This document shows positions 1 through 10,009 of a stretch of DNA of 64,000 bases, piece after piece. Source of the DNA: Eledone cirrhosa. Lineage: Eukaryota; Mollusca; Cephalopoda; Octopoda; Eledonidae. Position 1 is the first letter of the stretch, and each line of letters begins with the position of its first letter. Position numbers and translations under genes: made by a program. The stretch is from contig OZ024757.1 in NCBI GenBank assembly GCA_964016885.1, positions 27,516,454-27,580,453 on the forward strand, in the 5' to 3' direction. Under the pieces are notes generated by a model. It saw only the letters and a program-made list of their open reading frames with translations. It ran no database searches and was not told the origin of the DNA.

Positions 1-20
1 AATCCACCGCCCTTCCACCG

Positions 21-195
21 TTCTCAAAATAAATAATATCAAAATTGCATAGATTCAATATTATGTGAGATAATTATGTGAAATATTGTGGGGTATCATG
101 TGAGATATTATGTGGGGTATTATGTGAGATATTATGTGGGGTATTATGTGAGATATTATGTGGGGTATTATGTGAGATATTATGTGGAGTAAAGC
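21..195 (+). repeat. TTAA MITE, copy 1, left end missing
   Basis: The interior (TTCTCAAAATAAATAATATC, then AGATTCAATATTATGTGAG, later TAAAGCC) matches the middle of the MITE described at 4232-4452. The left inverted repeat is absent and the right one is not seen. From about 57 to 191 the ATTATGTGAGAT segment is expanded into roughly eleven 12-bp units that mostly alternate between ATTATGTGAGAT and ATTATGTGGGGT. Other copies in the window carry one or two such units. Confidence 0.75.
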
Positions 196-208
196 CTTCT
201 GCACATAT

Positions 209-505
209 CGGTGAAATACTCAGCCACTTTGCACACTAATTCAATGGGTAAGTCGTTTAGTTGATCCAACAATTGGATACTTAGATGTTGTTCTCAATGG
301 GAGAGTCCATTACACAACAACATGGTCGAAATACTCAACTACTTTGCACATTCATTCAATAGGTTGGACATTCAGCTGATCAAACAACTAGATACTTATA
401 TGTCATTCTCAATGGGAGAGTCCATTACATGGTAGCATGGTGTAAATATCAAATTTAATGGAGGAGAGTCCATTACATAACAGCATGATACAAATATCAA
501 ATTTG
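209..505. repeat. 115-bp tandem repeat, about 2.5 units
   Basis: GAAATACTCA recurs at 213 and 328 and a degraded version occurs near 443. Each unit ends with GGGAGAGTCCATTACA. Period is about 115 bp. No coding content is visible. Confidence 0.75.
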
Positions 506-585
506 CTGTAGTTGCAGAATTTTCTAGAACTTCCATCAAGCTTCATTTAACTCTATCACCATGATACCAAGAAAAAAAAAAATCA

Positions 586-610
586 TAGTTATATATATAT
601 ATATTATATC

Positions 611-687
<77 letters not shown>
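586..687. repeat. (TA)n microsatellite
   Basis: Nearly uninterrupted TA dinucleotides follow an A-run at about 573. Open frames here only spell YIYIYI and are not genes. Confidence 0.95.
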
Positions 688-691
<4 letters not shown>

Positions 692-1136
692 AAGAATATA
701 CTTCTTAGCTGGTGTGAAGTTGAGCTAATTCTTATTCATATATTCTGTTATTCTTTCTGGTTTCAGTCATTGGACTGCAACCATGCGTGACGACTGTCTT
801 TGAAGGGTTTAATCAATTATATCGACCCCAGGACATTGGCTGCTTCTAATTTTATCACCCTCATATGAAGAGCAGGAGAAAGTCAATTAGGCATAAAGGG
901 ATGTAACCCAAAAGGAACAATATGCCACATGCCACTTTTTTGTTTGTTTGATGCACCCTTTTTCTCTTTCCACCACTAAAAAACCCCGCTCCACTGCATA
1001 CTATCTGAATACTAAATGTCCTCCATTCACAAGAGGTCACTTCTTGCGCAAGTGTTCTTTGCTTTTTGAGTGAAATTTGTTAGACAGAATCTGTGAAGGA
1101 GCCCATTGTATGTGTATACATACATACCTACGTACA
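688..1136. other. Unassigned, no gene seen
   Basis: Ordinary AT-rich sequence with no open frame of substance and no match to the repeat families found elsewhere in the window. Confidence 0.6.
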
Positions 1137-1137
1137 T

Positions 1138-1358
<221 letters not shown>

Positions 1359-1361
1359 CAA

Positions 1362-1475
1362 TATTAAATAAATGGAAAACTATATTTATAAAACCATATT
1401 TATTTCATTATATATATTTCGGGGATATCATATTAACAATATGCTATGCCTTCATCAGACAAAATACAATATATA
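1362..1475 (-). repeat. Single arm of a foldback repeat with CTGATGA/GAAA boxes
   Basis: This matches one arm of the foldback element at 3848-4108 (ATATTAAATAAATGGAAA, then TATATTTATAAAACCATATT). Read on the minus strand it contains CTGATGA (1452-1458), a 31-nt spacer that can fold (CATATT-gtt-AATATG) and GAAA (1417-1420). That is the order of conserved boxes in a hammerhead ribozyme. The resemblance is seen; ribozyme activity is only a hypothesis. Confidence 0.5.
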
Positions 1476-1521
1476 TCAGTTATAAATATTTACTAGTTGT
1501 AACCCAACAATTTTAAATATA

Positions 1522-1523
<2 letters not shown>

Positions 1524-1581
<58 letters not shown>

Positions 1582-1622
1582 TATATATACATATATATAT
1601 ATATATAAATATATATATATAA

Positions 1623-1662
<40 letters not shown>
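1524..1662. repeat. (TA)n microsatellite
   Basis: TA dinucleotides with occasional TAAATA interruptions. Confidence 0.95.
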
Positions 1663-1665
<3 letters not shown>

Positions 1666-1726
1666 GGTGGTAGAACACTGTTAGGCTATATACGCAGTAG
1701 TAGAGCACTCAGTCCATGGGACGAGA

Positions 1727-1824
1727 TCGGTAGAAGTAGTTTCACAACAGTTAATACACCATTGATCTGTCTGAGGTGAAACATATTTTTTTCAGAAATT
1801 GTATATTAACTGTTGTGGAACTAC

Positions 1825-1832
<8 letters not shown>
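1727..1832. repeat. Short foldback element
   Basis: TAGAAGTAGTTTCACAACAG at about 1730 is inverted as CTGTTGTGGAACTACTTCTA near 1811-1830, giving arms of about 28 bp around a 45-bp loop. A (TA)n tract begins directly at the right arm. Confidence 0.7.
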
Positions 1833-1857
<25 letters not shown>

Positions 1858-1860
<3 letters not shown>

Positions 1861-2045
1861 TGGGGTCCATATCATTCCACTGCAAAGTGGTCGTGGAGGT
1901 GCCACGGCAAAAAAAGCACCCAGCACTCACTGTAAATGAGGTTGGTGTTAGGAAGGGCATCCAGCTGTAGAAATCAAGCCAGAATCAGTTCCCGCCCCAC
2001 CCTTGCAAGCAGAGAAAAGCGGACGTAAAAAAGAAATGAAAAAAT
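1858..2045 (+). repeat. VNTR-type dispersed repeat with RTE-like tail
   Basis: Contains CACTGTAAATGAGGTTGGTG, TTAGGAAGGGCATCCAGCTG and, at its end, CTTGCAAGCAGAGAAAAGCG followed by GACGTAAAA. The same blocks appear at 19,200-19,545, 44,312-44,515, 61,170-61,610 and next to the RTE tail at 36,326. It is a recurrent non-coding repeat. The link to RTE LINEs is inferred from the shared (ATG)n-type tail. Confidence 0.7.
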
Positions 2046-2055
2046 GAAATGAATA

Positions 2056-2118
2056 TATATCATATATAATGAAATTATTGTGTACAGTGCTCAGGTGCAC
2101 TACAACAATATAAAATCT
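2056..2118 (-). repeat. 3' end of the CR1-like LINE, inverted fragment
   Basis: AATGAAATTATTGTGTACAG followed by TGCTCAGGTGCACTACAAC is the reverse complement of the terminal sequence at 54,165-54,330, which follows the CR1-like ORF. This is therefore a severely 5'-truncated LINE copy on the minus strand. Confidence 0.7.
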
Positions 2119-2121
2119 AAA

Positions 2122-2400
2122 AACTCTAAAGTCTGTCTTAAGCCAGAAGGCTCGTTAGGCCAGTGCTTATCCCAGTTCCATGGCGTTAAGCAACTGAGAG
2201 TAAAAGATTACCCCCTGGAAAGGACGCCAGTCCATCGCAGAGTTAAATACCCAGCTATTGCTGGTACTCATTTTCAGCTGATTATATTGGAGCAATGTGA
2301 AATGAAGTGTTTTGCTCAAGAACACAACATGCAACCCAGCCCTGGGATTGAACCCACAACATTATGATTGTAAGTCCAACACCCTTACCACTGTGTGTAT
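2122..2400 (-). mobile_element. SINE C copy (tRNA-derived)
   Basis: Read on the minus strand the element starts with a tRNA-like head (anticodon-arm region, then GGGTTCAATCCCAGGGCTGG with a B-box-like GGTTCAATCC). It continues with TTGAGCAAAACACTTCATTT, an AGCTGAAAATGAGTACCAGC block, and ends with GCCTTCTGGCTTAAGACAGA. Related copies lie at 33,343-33,580 and 46,976-47,260. It is a non-autonomous retroposon, presumably mobilised by a LINE of the host. Any open frame across it is fortuitous. Confidence 0.75.
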
Positions 2401-2401
2401 G

Positions 2402-2960
2402 TGTATTCTTACAATGAGCACCAGGTCGTTTCTGCTCCACTCCTGTGAGTGTCTGTGTGTGTGTGTGTGGGTGGTGGGTGGGGGGGCTAGTCAATTAACT
2501 CTGATTGTTCTAGTTTATATGATTAGTAAATCAGGCTTTACTCCAGCTTCATCCTCGAACAGTTAGCAATGGGAATATCATCTAACTGTAAAACCTATTA
2601 TTTCAACATAATCCAAGACATCAAACCACCCAAGCAAGTATGGAAATATATATACTCTTTTACTCTTTTACCTGTTCCAGCCATCCGGTATGTGTATATA
2701 TTTCTATATATATACACAATTATTATCATTTTATGTCCATTTTCCATGCTGGCATTGGTAGGTAAGCCTATATATATATGGTTATAATGGAGTCTACCAA
2801 TATTTATCCTGGTAAAGATTATAGAAGCTCTATGCTAATCAGTATCCTTGGTCCAGCAGTAACCAAAAAACGCTGAGGGAGCTTTTAGCCTTAGTAGATT
2901 CTGCTATAGAGTGTTATGGCACGGACTACAGAGGTCAATATATATATATATATATATATA
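2402..2960 (+). other. Unassigned, with a short repeat shared with 8172-8242
   Basis: 2456-2490 is a (TG)n/G-rich run. 2772-2836 (GGTTATAATGGAGTCTACCA, then ATCCTGGTAAAGATTATAGA) is repeated inverted at 8172-8242. 2938-2962 is (TA)n. No gene is seen. Confidence 0.6.
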
Positions 2961-2963
2961 TAC

Positions 2964-3260
2964 AAAGACACATTGTAAAATGGTTGGTGACAGGAAGAGC
3001 AACCAGGTGTAGATTCCATGCCATAAAAAGGTTAAAACTGTTCAGTTGACACAAAGACATGACAAACTCCCTAGTGGTGTACCCATGATAAAATGCACCC
3101 AGTATACTCTGTAGGGTACAATAACATATTTAAACATGATGCTCCCCATTACTAGCTAGTTTGAGAAGTCATTGGCTCCGGCTGAGTACTGACTTGGTAT
3201 GGGACCATCTCTCCATGCTGATATGGATTGGCCAAGGGATGGAAACATGGTGACAGTGGG
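2964..3260 (+). repeat. Degenerate VNTR-type repeat
   Basis: CATTGTAAAATGGTTGGTGA, AGGAAGAGCAACCAGG and ATGATAAAATGCACCCAGTA are shared with the repeat at 61,170-61,610. It is strongly diverged and non-coding. Confidence 0.55.
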
Positions 3261-3334
3261 GAGAATAGGTAGGTTAGATAGTGATGTAGAGGAGATGGAA
3301 GGAGGAGGAAGAACATAAATATCATTGAGCGAGA

Positions 3335-3509
3335 TGGATTGGCAGTATCGGTAGAGGGTCGGACGCCATGCTTTCCAGCATAGTTACGTCCCTTTACGAT
3401 CTGAGTTCAAATCCCGCCGAGGTTGACTTTGCCTTTCATCCTTACGGGGTCGATAAAATAAAGTACCAGTAATGAACTGGGTTATTGCTGGCCTTGTGCC
3501 TAAAGTAGA

Positions 3510-3513
<4 letters not shown>
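3335..3513 (+). mobile_element. SINE A copy, near full length (family reference)
   Basis: The tRNA-like head has an A-box-like region (GGATTGGCAGTATCGGTAGA) and a B box (GAGTTCAAATCCCGCC). Then come GACTTTGCCTTTCATCC, GGTCGATAAAATAAAGTACC, AGTAATG, and the tail TTGCTGGCCTTGTGCC followed by TAAAGTAGAAACAA. This layout, an internal Pol III promoter followed by a unique tail, is that of a tRNA-derived SINE. I recognise it from memory as the abundant octopus SINE. About 25 full or partial copies occur in the window on both strands. Confidence 0.85.
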
Positions 3514-3551
<38 letters not shown>

Positions 3552-3847
3552 TTTTATATACTTTATAAAACTCCTTTTTTTTTAAAATTGTTCTTTTTTC
3601 GATAAGGTCACTTTGACAGATCAAAGAAGAAAAAAAGGATATATATATTCTTTAGATATATTTCTGTGCTGTTTCCATACATACTTTTTTTTTCTATAAC
3701 CTCTGTTTTGTATAGAACCTTACCCCCTTTTCAAATATATATGTATTTATATATATGTAGAAGTTGTATTTAATTTGTTGGAAGTCCGACAAACATAAAT
3801 GTTTGTAACTGATTTAGAGCACTCAACAGTTTACTGGAGTAAATATT

Positions 3848-4108
3848 CCATGATATTAAATAAATGGAAACTATATTTATAAAACCATATTTATTTTATT
3901 ATATATATTTCAAGGGCAACCAAGACAACATTGGTGCGCTTTCATCAGATAAAATACAATGTTTTCATGGGTACGTCTCTATTTATAAAACAAACTTTGT
4001 ATTTTATCTGATGAAAGCGCACCAATGTTGTCTTGGTTGCCCTTGAAATATATATAATAAAATAAACATGGTTTTATAAATATAGTTTCCATTTATTTAA
4101 TATCATGG
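3848..4108. repeat. Foldback element with about 115-bp arms and CTGATGA/GAAA boxes
   Basis: CCATGATATTAAATAAATGG at 3848 is the reverse complement of the end at 4108. The whole left arm (3848 to about 3962) pairs with the right arm (about 3993 to 4108) with few mismatches around a loop of about 30 bp. Each arm holds CTGATGA, a self-complementary spacer (CACCAA...TTGGTTG) and GAAA, resembling a hammerhead core. A single arm of the same family lies at 1362-1475. Confidence 0.8.
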
Positions 4109-4231
4109 TGTATTTATATATATATATATATATCAGCATATTGATATATTATAATAAAGATATATCTATATATTGGAATAGTAATGTATTGATATATTTT
4201 AGTGGCCTACATTCATACAGTATGTAGTTAA

Positions 4232-4452
4232 CCCTTCAGCATTTAAACCGGCTGTATCCGGCCAGAATTCTATCACCTCTTTCTATTTAAACTGGCCATA
4301 ACTGGCCACTCATATTGATGTTAAGGCATTGTTCTCAAAATAAATAACATCAAAATCTCATAGATTTGATATTATGTGAGGTAATTATGTAAGATAAAGC
4401 CTTTACTGTGAAAATACAATAGTAAATACAGAGTAATGTAAATGCTAAAGAG
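4232..4452 (+). mobile_element. TTAA MITE copy 2 (family reference), piggyBac-like
   Basis: The element is flanked by TTAA on both sides (4228-4231 and 4453-4456). It begins CCCTTCAGCATTTA and ends AAATGCTAAAGAG. The family consensus is TTAACCCTTTAGCATTTA at the left and its exact reverse complement at the right, an 18-bp inverted repeat including the target site. The 200-220-bp interior (GGCCAGAATTCT, CTCATATTGATGTTAAGG, AAAATCTCATAGATT) has no coding capacity. TTAA targets and CCC/GGG ends are hallmarks of piggyBac transposons, so this is best read as a non-autonomous piggyBac derivative. The superfamily assignment is inference. Confidence 0.82.
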
Positions 4453-4534
4453 TTAATCCGACACCCTAACAAGTCTCTCAATTTCTCCCTTTCATACCAA
4501 TACAAAACTGAATCTAATACGCTTACATCATTAT

Positions 4535-4720
4535 TACTTTTTATGTTAGCTTTTCCATGCTTGCATGAGTTGACTGGGTCTTTTCCAGCACAGCCTTCCA
4601 CCACCTACTGTGTAAACTCATCATCTCCTTTGCTAGATTCAAACCAGGTTTTCCTTTGCATTTCTCTACTGCAGTTTTCTTTTACTGGGAACTCCCAAAG
4701 TTTCTTCACTCAATAGTCAG
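4535..4720 (-). repeat. 3' fragment of an RTE-type LINE
   Basis: TTCCATGCTTGCATGAGTTG, then a text parallel to 34,930-35,130 (TCTACTGCAGTTTT versus TCTACTGCAGCTTT, and ACTCAATAGTCA versus ACCCAGCAATCA), shows a minus-strand 3' end of the LINE family whose longer copies lie at 34.9-39.1 kb. Confidence 0.65.
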
Positions 4721-5404
4721 TATACCAGTATACCAGTATACCAGTATACCATCCATATATAAGCTTTCCTAACAAATTTTCAGCCTTATACCTGCTAAAG
4801 TTTATTTTATTGCTCTTCATCACTCAAGTTTTGATAAAATATTCACCAATCATGCAAGAAGGGGAATGGCTAATCATTGAAGCCTGTGGTGAAGTTGTTT
4901 GGTTAGATGGATGGATAAATGAAGGGAGACTTTAATTAATGAATATATATATATTTCGTTTCTGAATTTGTTTAGCAAGATTCTTTATCTGAAAACGTGT
5001 GTTGAAACCGATATTGTTATGCTTTGGGAGGGTCATGTTGCCAATAAGAAACACACGCACCAGTTGCTTTCACTCTAATTTATTATAAATTAAATTTATA
5101 AATTTAAGAATTTATAAATTTCCGGTTGGTTGGTTGGTTCCATAACCAGACGGTTGTTCATATATTGTCAAAGTTCTTTTGTCACACATTCTGTGACCTC
5201 TTCAGTGACTGGCGATTCTTTTCTTTGTTTTGTGCCTCTCCTTTGTTCTGTCCTACGCCATCTTGGTTTTGTGTATGTTGTGTGCTTAGTTTGAGCATGT
5301 GTTACATCTGGGTGTCTGTGTGTGTTTTTATTTGTTTATTTATTTGTTTATTTACATGTTACTGGTTGGTTTGTTCTACGTGTGTGTGTGTTTTCATTTT
5401 GTCC
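4721..5404. other. Unassigned, with a (CAGTATAC)4 run
   Basis: Four 8-bp units, each containing palindromic GTATAC, lie at about 4721-4752. The remainder is AT-rich, with the 3' flank of the minus-strand Penelope-like element from about 5100 to 5404. No gene is seen. Confidence 0.55.
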
Positions 5405-6276
5405 TTAATTGTAAGTTGTGATGTTGCTATTCCATTCATGTTTTCTATTTAATTTGGGTTGGAGTTCATTTATGTTTATTGCCTCTGTGATTTGTCTAAA
5501 CATTGCGTCTTTTCTGTGTGTAGATTCTATTTTTATTTCTATGTTCTCTAATTTGCCCTTATGTTCTATTTTAGCATGTTGGTGGAGTATTGATGATTCT
5601 TTTTTATCTTGAAGTTCTCGCCAGTGTTCATTTAACCGTTCTCCTTTACTACGAGCTGTCTCACCTATGTACACTATATTCTTATCTTTACATTGTCCTT
5701 CAGTACATCTTATGCTATATACTACATTTCTAGTTTTACAGTTAATATCGGGGCTTAGTTTACAGATTATGCATTTCTTATCTATACAGGGAGGTCTTTG
5801 AAAAGGGTATGTATTGCTAATAAGTGTTTTTATGGAGGTATCTGGTCTTTCTACTATCTTAATATTAAGTTTATGTTTATCTAGGGCCCTTCTAAATTTG
5901 TAAGCTTATTCACCTCTAGGGGTTGTATTGATGAACATTACACTCTGGTATTTATTGCTATCATACCATGAGTTTATTCTATTAACCTTATTCCTAGTTC
6001 TTTCTATTCTATTCCAAAATTTGCTCCTATACAAAGGGCAGGTCCCATTTGTATCATTATTTACCATTTTTTCCCATTTGGTTCTGTCTCCTCTATATAC
6101 TCTGATTTTATCTCACTGATTGTAACCAGAGAACTGCATACAGCGGATGAAGTGTTGTATGTGTCTCTCTAGTTCTTTGGGGTTGCACATGCGGGACACG
6201 TTTCTCATCACCCGTACCAAATCCGCAATCAGTATGTTGATTTTGGTGTGATCCGAAACAGCTGAGTTTCGGTGGA
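5405..6276 (-). pseudogene. GIY-YIG endonuclease part of the Penelope-like element
   Basis: After the frameshift at about 6277 the second frame runs through a linker (IHRNSAVSDHTKIN, then a Cys-rich CIDKKCIICK) into VVYSIRC (5718-5727 covers VVY) and VYIGETARS (YIG at 5663-5671). The motif order GIY, YIG, then R.NEH and HQH is that of GIY-YIG nucleases. Two cysteines between GIY and YIG and two downstream histidines match the CCHH pattern described for Penelope endonucleases. It would nick target DNA to prime reverse transcription. Two in-frame stops break the linker. The C-terminus (5405) ends in a normal stop. Confidence 0.85.
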
Positions 6277-7803
6277 TCAGAGATATTTGGAAGTCATGGG
6301 TTTGGCATAATGGGAATGGAGGATTTGTTTTTTGTTATTAATGGTTTCTAACCAGAGCTCTGTGTCTAGTACAGGTAATCGATGGTTGGGGTGTTTGCTT
6401 GGGTAGACTATAGTAACTTTAATACTCTGGTGGATGGAGTTAGCTATTTGCTGGATGCTTTCCATGGTGTTTTTCTCTAATTCCTGACTGTTCTCTAGTG
6501 GGGGTGTTTTTACTACGATGTTTATATCATCAACGTAGCGGGAGTACATTATCAGGGTTAAGAGGTTGCTGTTTTCTAATTGTTCTTTAAGTTTAAGTTT
6601 AAGTTTATTGTCCCACCATACCATGAATAGGTTAGCTATGTCACCTGCAATGCTAACACCAATGGCTGCTCCCTCCTCTTGGGCATATGTTTTTCCATTA
6701 AATTTGAACATATGCTCCTTAAGGGTTAGTTTTATACTGGTCCCCACCGCATGTGCAATCATTTTCTTGAGTTCATTGTGGTTTTCAGGGGTCCGTATGG
6801 CTCTGGTCCACCCGTTCCATCTTTCTGTGTGGGTTTTCTTGGCCATTGAGGTAATGGTAGGTGGTCTGCCTCTTGCTGGTCTTGTAGGGCACAGGTTGCT
6901 AAGGTCATATGTATCTAGATAATCATCACTATAGGTAAGTTTAAGTAGAAGTCCCAGCTCACTGGTATCAATCCCACGGATTTCAACATTGCTCTCACTG
7001 ATCATTTCTACGCATTTCTCCACAGCAAAATCCACGTCAATGGATGGATATAGGGACACAACATCCATACTACCTATTATACAGTCTGTTAGGTCCCTAG
7101 ATCGGTTATTTTTGCTGATTCTGCTGAGGAGGTCCTCCGTGCTGTCACATATATCTGGGGACATTTCAATGATGGGGCGTATGATCAGGGAGAGGAAGTA
7201 GGAAAGTCTGTAGTTTCTAGCAATGTTAGCTCCACAGACTGGCTGTGTTGGTGGTCCTGTGACAGGGTCACTGCTCATCTTATGGTCTTTTCGAAGCCCA
7301 TACAATGCTGGCACGTCATTGTTCCAGGCCTGGAAGTTGTTGGCAGTCCTTTTATTGGGCTGCATTATGTTTGTCCACATCATTATATGGGCATTGAGGC
7401 ATTTCTCCCTATCCTCATGCTCTTGTCGTGTTACTTCTCTTGTGTTAGTGATGTGGGGTTGCATTGCCTGGATGTAGTTTGACAGACTGTCAACCGACAT
7501 TCTGCCAGACTTGTCTGTTGGAAAGCATGCAATCTCTCCATTACGCGAGCGCTGCATGAGCTTACGAAAGCCATTTGCAGATTTTTCCCCCAGTTGCTGG
7601 GCCTCCATTCTATTTTGTTTCTTGCTATACTGTTCTATAATATTTCTAAGTTTAGATCTAGCTATACTAAATTGTGCTTCTGTTTGTTCATCGACTTGCG
7701 ACGGCAATTGCGTGCGTTTGGTAAAAGCTAAAGTCGTGGCGTGGACTCGTCGTAGGTCGAAGGACATATCGGAAGGATTATAAAAAGTAAAATTCCAAGC
7801 TGC
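6277..7803 (-). pseudogene. Reverse transcriptase part of the Penelope-like element
   Basis: About 500 residues read from near 7803 to a premature stop at 6277. The open frame formally extends to 8001, but its first ~70 residues are microsatellite translation. Motifs seen: SMDVVSLYPSID (palm motif A with catalytic Asp), EEGAAIGVSIAGDIANLFM (motif B region) and the active-site YSRYVDD (YVDD at 6526-6537), then a PVLDTELW segment. These are the landmarks of Penelope RT, which is related to telomerase. The shift at 6277 separates the last part of the RT and the endonuclease into another frame. Confidence 0.85.
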
Positions 7804-7834
7804 TGCTTTATGTGTACTATTGCTATTGTTATAT

Positions 7835-8120
7835 ATACATATGTGTACTATTGCTATGTTATATATACATATATATACATGCACACACACACACACATAT
7901 ATATATACCACCATCATCACTGCCACCATGACCATCACTACCACTTGTACACAAACGTGTGTTTTTCCTGCCAGCGACATATCAAACATATCGATTTTCA
8001 TCTGAGGATATCATTCTCATAATCAACAGCAAATGCATGAAGGACATCTCGATTGCATGGAGAACCATGGAAATAATTATTATGATTAAACGATATATGT
8101 AACCTCAGCATCTTATATTG

Positions 8121-8174
<54 letters not shown>
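7835..8174. repeat. Microsatellite cluster
   Basis: (ATATAC)n and (AC)n at 7835-7900, ACC/ATC triplets at 7905-7950, and (TA)n at 8130-8174, with about 150 bp of plain sequence between. No gene is seen. Confidence 0.8.
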
Positions 8175-8177
<3 letters not shown>

Positions 8178-8242
8178 TAGAGCTTCTATCATCTTTACCA
8201 GGATCTATATTGGTAAACTCCAATATAACCATATATATATAT
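8172..8242 (-). repeat. Short repeat inverted relative to 2772-2836
   Basis: AGAGCTTCTATCATCTTTAC, then CAGGATCTATATTGGTAAAC, is the reverse complement of the 2772-2836 block with a few differences. (TA)n flanks both copies. Confidence 0.65.
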
Positions 8243-8253
8243 ACATATATATA

Positions 8254-8343
8254 AGGTGTCTCCCAAAAATGTATACACACTTTCATTACCTGTACATGCA
8301 ATATTTATTAGAATGGTGTCTACATTTTGGGGGGGACACCCTT
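8254..8343. mobile_element. Short palindromic MITE (AGGTGTC...GACACCCT ends)
   Basis: Ends AAGGTGTCTCCCAAAAATGT and TACATTTTGGGGGGGACACC are inverted repeats. The core CATTACCTGTACATGCAATA, then TTTATTAGAATG, is shared with 19,547-19,645 and partly with 39,960-40,036. Confidence 0.7.
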
Positions 8344-8349
8344 TATATA

Positions 8350-8566
8350 CAAGAGTGGTGTATTGGTAAAGTTGGTAAACCATTGGGTAAAATGCCATTG
8401 TGGTATTGGCCATTGTATGTTCCTGAGTTCAAATCCCACCAAGGTCAACTTTGCCTTTCATCTGTCTGGGGTAGATATAATAAAGGACCAGTTAAGTCTT
8501 GGTCAATATAATCATCTTTATCCTTCCCCCAAATTGCTGGCCTTGTGCCTAAATTAGATATCATTC
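8350..8566 (+). mobile_element. Diverged SINE A copy
   Basis: The B box region GAGTTCAAATCCCACC, then CAACTTTGCCTTTCATC and the tail AAATTGCTGGCCTTGTGCC, identify the family. An (ATC)n run follows at 8569-8583. Confidence 0.75.
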
Positions 8567-8659
8567 TTGACATCATCATCATCAGCGTTGTTGTTGTTGT
8601 TGTTGTTATCATTGTTATTAATTTTCTCTTCTCATCTCAATCAATAAATCTTTTTGTGT

Positions 8660-9890
8660 ACAAGTGGTAGTGATAGTCATGGTGATGGTGGTTATGGTGG
8701 TGGTGATGGTGGTGATGGTGGTAGTGGTGGTGGTGGTGGTGGTGATGGCAATGGTGTATACTGATAATGGTGATAGTGTTGGTGGTGATGGTGGTGGAGA
8801 TGGCGGTGGTTGTGATATTGGTGGTGATGGTGGTGGTTGTGATATTGGTGGTGATGGCGGTGGTTGTGAAATTAGTGGTGATGGTGGTGGTGATGGCGGT
8901 GGTTGTGATATTGGTGGTGATGGTGGTGGTTGTGATATTGGTGGTGATGGCGGTGGTTGTGATATTGGTGGTGATGGCGGTGGTTGTGATATTGGTGGTG
9001 ATGGTGGTGATTGTGATATTGGTGGTGATGGCGGTGGTTGTGATATTGGTGGTGATGGTGGTGGTTTTGATATTGGTGGTGATGGCGGTGGTTGTGATGG
9101 TGGTGGTTGTGATATTGGTGGTGATGGGGGTGGTTGTGAAATTAGTGGTGATGGTGGTGGTGATATTGGTGGTTGTGATATTGGTGGTGATGGTGGTGGT
9201 TGTGATATTGGTGGTGATGGGGGTGGTTGTGATATTGGTGGTGATGGGGGTGGTTGTGATATTGGTGGTGATGGGGGTGGTTGTGATATTGGTGGTGATG
9301 GCGGTGGTTGTGATATTGGTGGTGATGGGGGTGGTTGTGATATTGGTGGTGATGGGGGTGGTGGTTGTGATATTGGTGGTGATGGTGGTGGTTGTGATAG
9401 TGGTGGTGATGGTGGTGGTTGTGATAGTGGTGGTGATGGCGGTGGTTGTGATATTGGTGGTGATGGGGGTGGTTGTGATATTGGTGGTGATGGTGGTGGT
9501 GGTTGTGATATTGGTGGTGATGGCAGTGGTTGTGATAGTGGTGGTGATGGTGGTGGTTGTGATAGCGGTGGTGATGGTGGTGGTTGTGATATTGGTGGTG
9601 ATGGTGGTGGTTGTGATATTGGTGGTGATGGGGGTGGTTGTGATATTGGTGGTGATGGTGGTGGTTGTGATATTGGTGGTGATGGCGGTGGTTGTGATAG
9701 TGGTGGTGATGGTGGTGGTTGTGATATTGGTGGTGATGGGGGTGGTTGTGATATTGGTGGTGATGGGGGTGGTTGTGATATTGGTGGTGATGGTGATGAC
9801 TGTGATAATGGTGATGGTGGTGATGGTACCAGTGGTTGTAACAGTAAAGGTGGCAGTGATGTTGGTGGTGTTGGTGATAGTAGGGGGTGG
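8660..9890. repeat. 27-bp GGT/GAT-rich minisatellite
   Basis: About forty imperfect units of 27 bp (GGTGGTTGTGATATTGGTGG plus TGATGGN) run from about 8770 to 9800. The unit length is a multiple of three, so long frames stay open on both strands: about 416 codons on plus (Gly/Asp/Cys repeats) and about 509 on minus (Pro/Ser/Ile/Gln repeats resembling extensin). Because periodicity alone explains both, and there is no splice, signal peptide or non-repeat domain, I treat this as satellite DNA rather than a gene. GG doublets spaced along the plus strand could form two-tier G-quadruplexes. Confidence 0.85.
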
Positions 9891-10009
9891 TTCACCAAGA
9901 AATTGTTAATATGATCAATAACAGAAATCCACACTGTGCATTGCAATCTTAACCAAACTCTCCCCCATGCCCAACTCCCAGCTCCATCCCGACCTTTTAA
10001 AATTATCTC

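Larger units (their letters stand above)
5405..7803 (-). mobile_element. Penelope-like retroelement (RT + GIY-YIG endonuclease), decayed
   Basis: On the minus strand a reverse transcriptase (7803 down to 6277) is followed by a GIY-YIG endonuclease (down to 5405). That RT-then-GIY-YIG order is diagnostic of EN-plus Penelope-like elements. The reading frame is almost continuous. I see one frameshift near 6277 and two in-frame stops downstream (about 6118-6120 and about 5907). The borders beyond the coding part are not clear; upstream lies a microsatellite (7835-7960). The element is inactive as it stands but fairly young by the standards of this window. Confidence 0.88.

Noticed and set aside
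57..191. CRISPR-like regular repeats at the window start
   Set aside because: Units are 12 bp with no unique spacers, inside a MITE in animal DNA.
6566..7783. Plus-strand frames opposite the Penelope RT
   Set aside because: They are shadows of the minus-strand RT, which has recognisable motifs.
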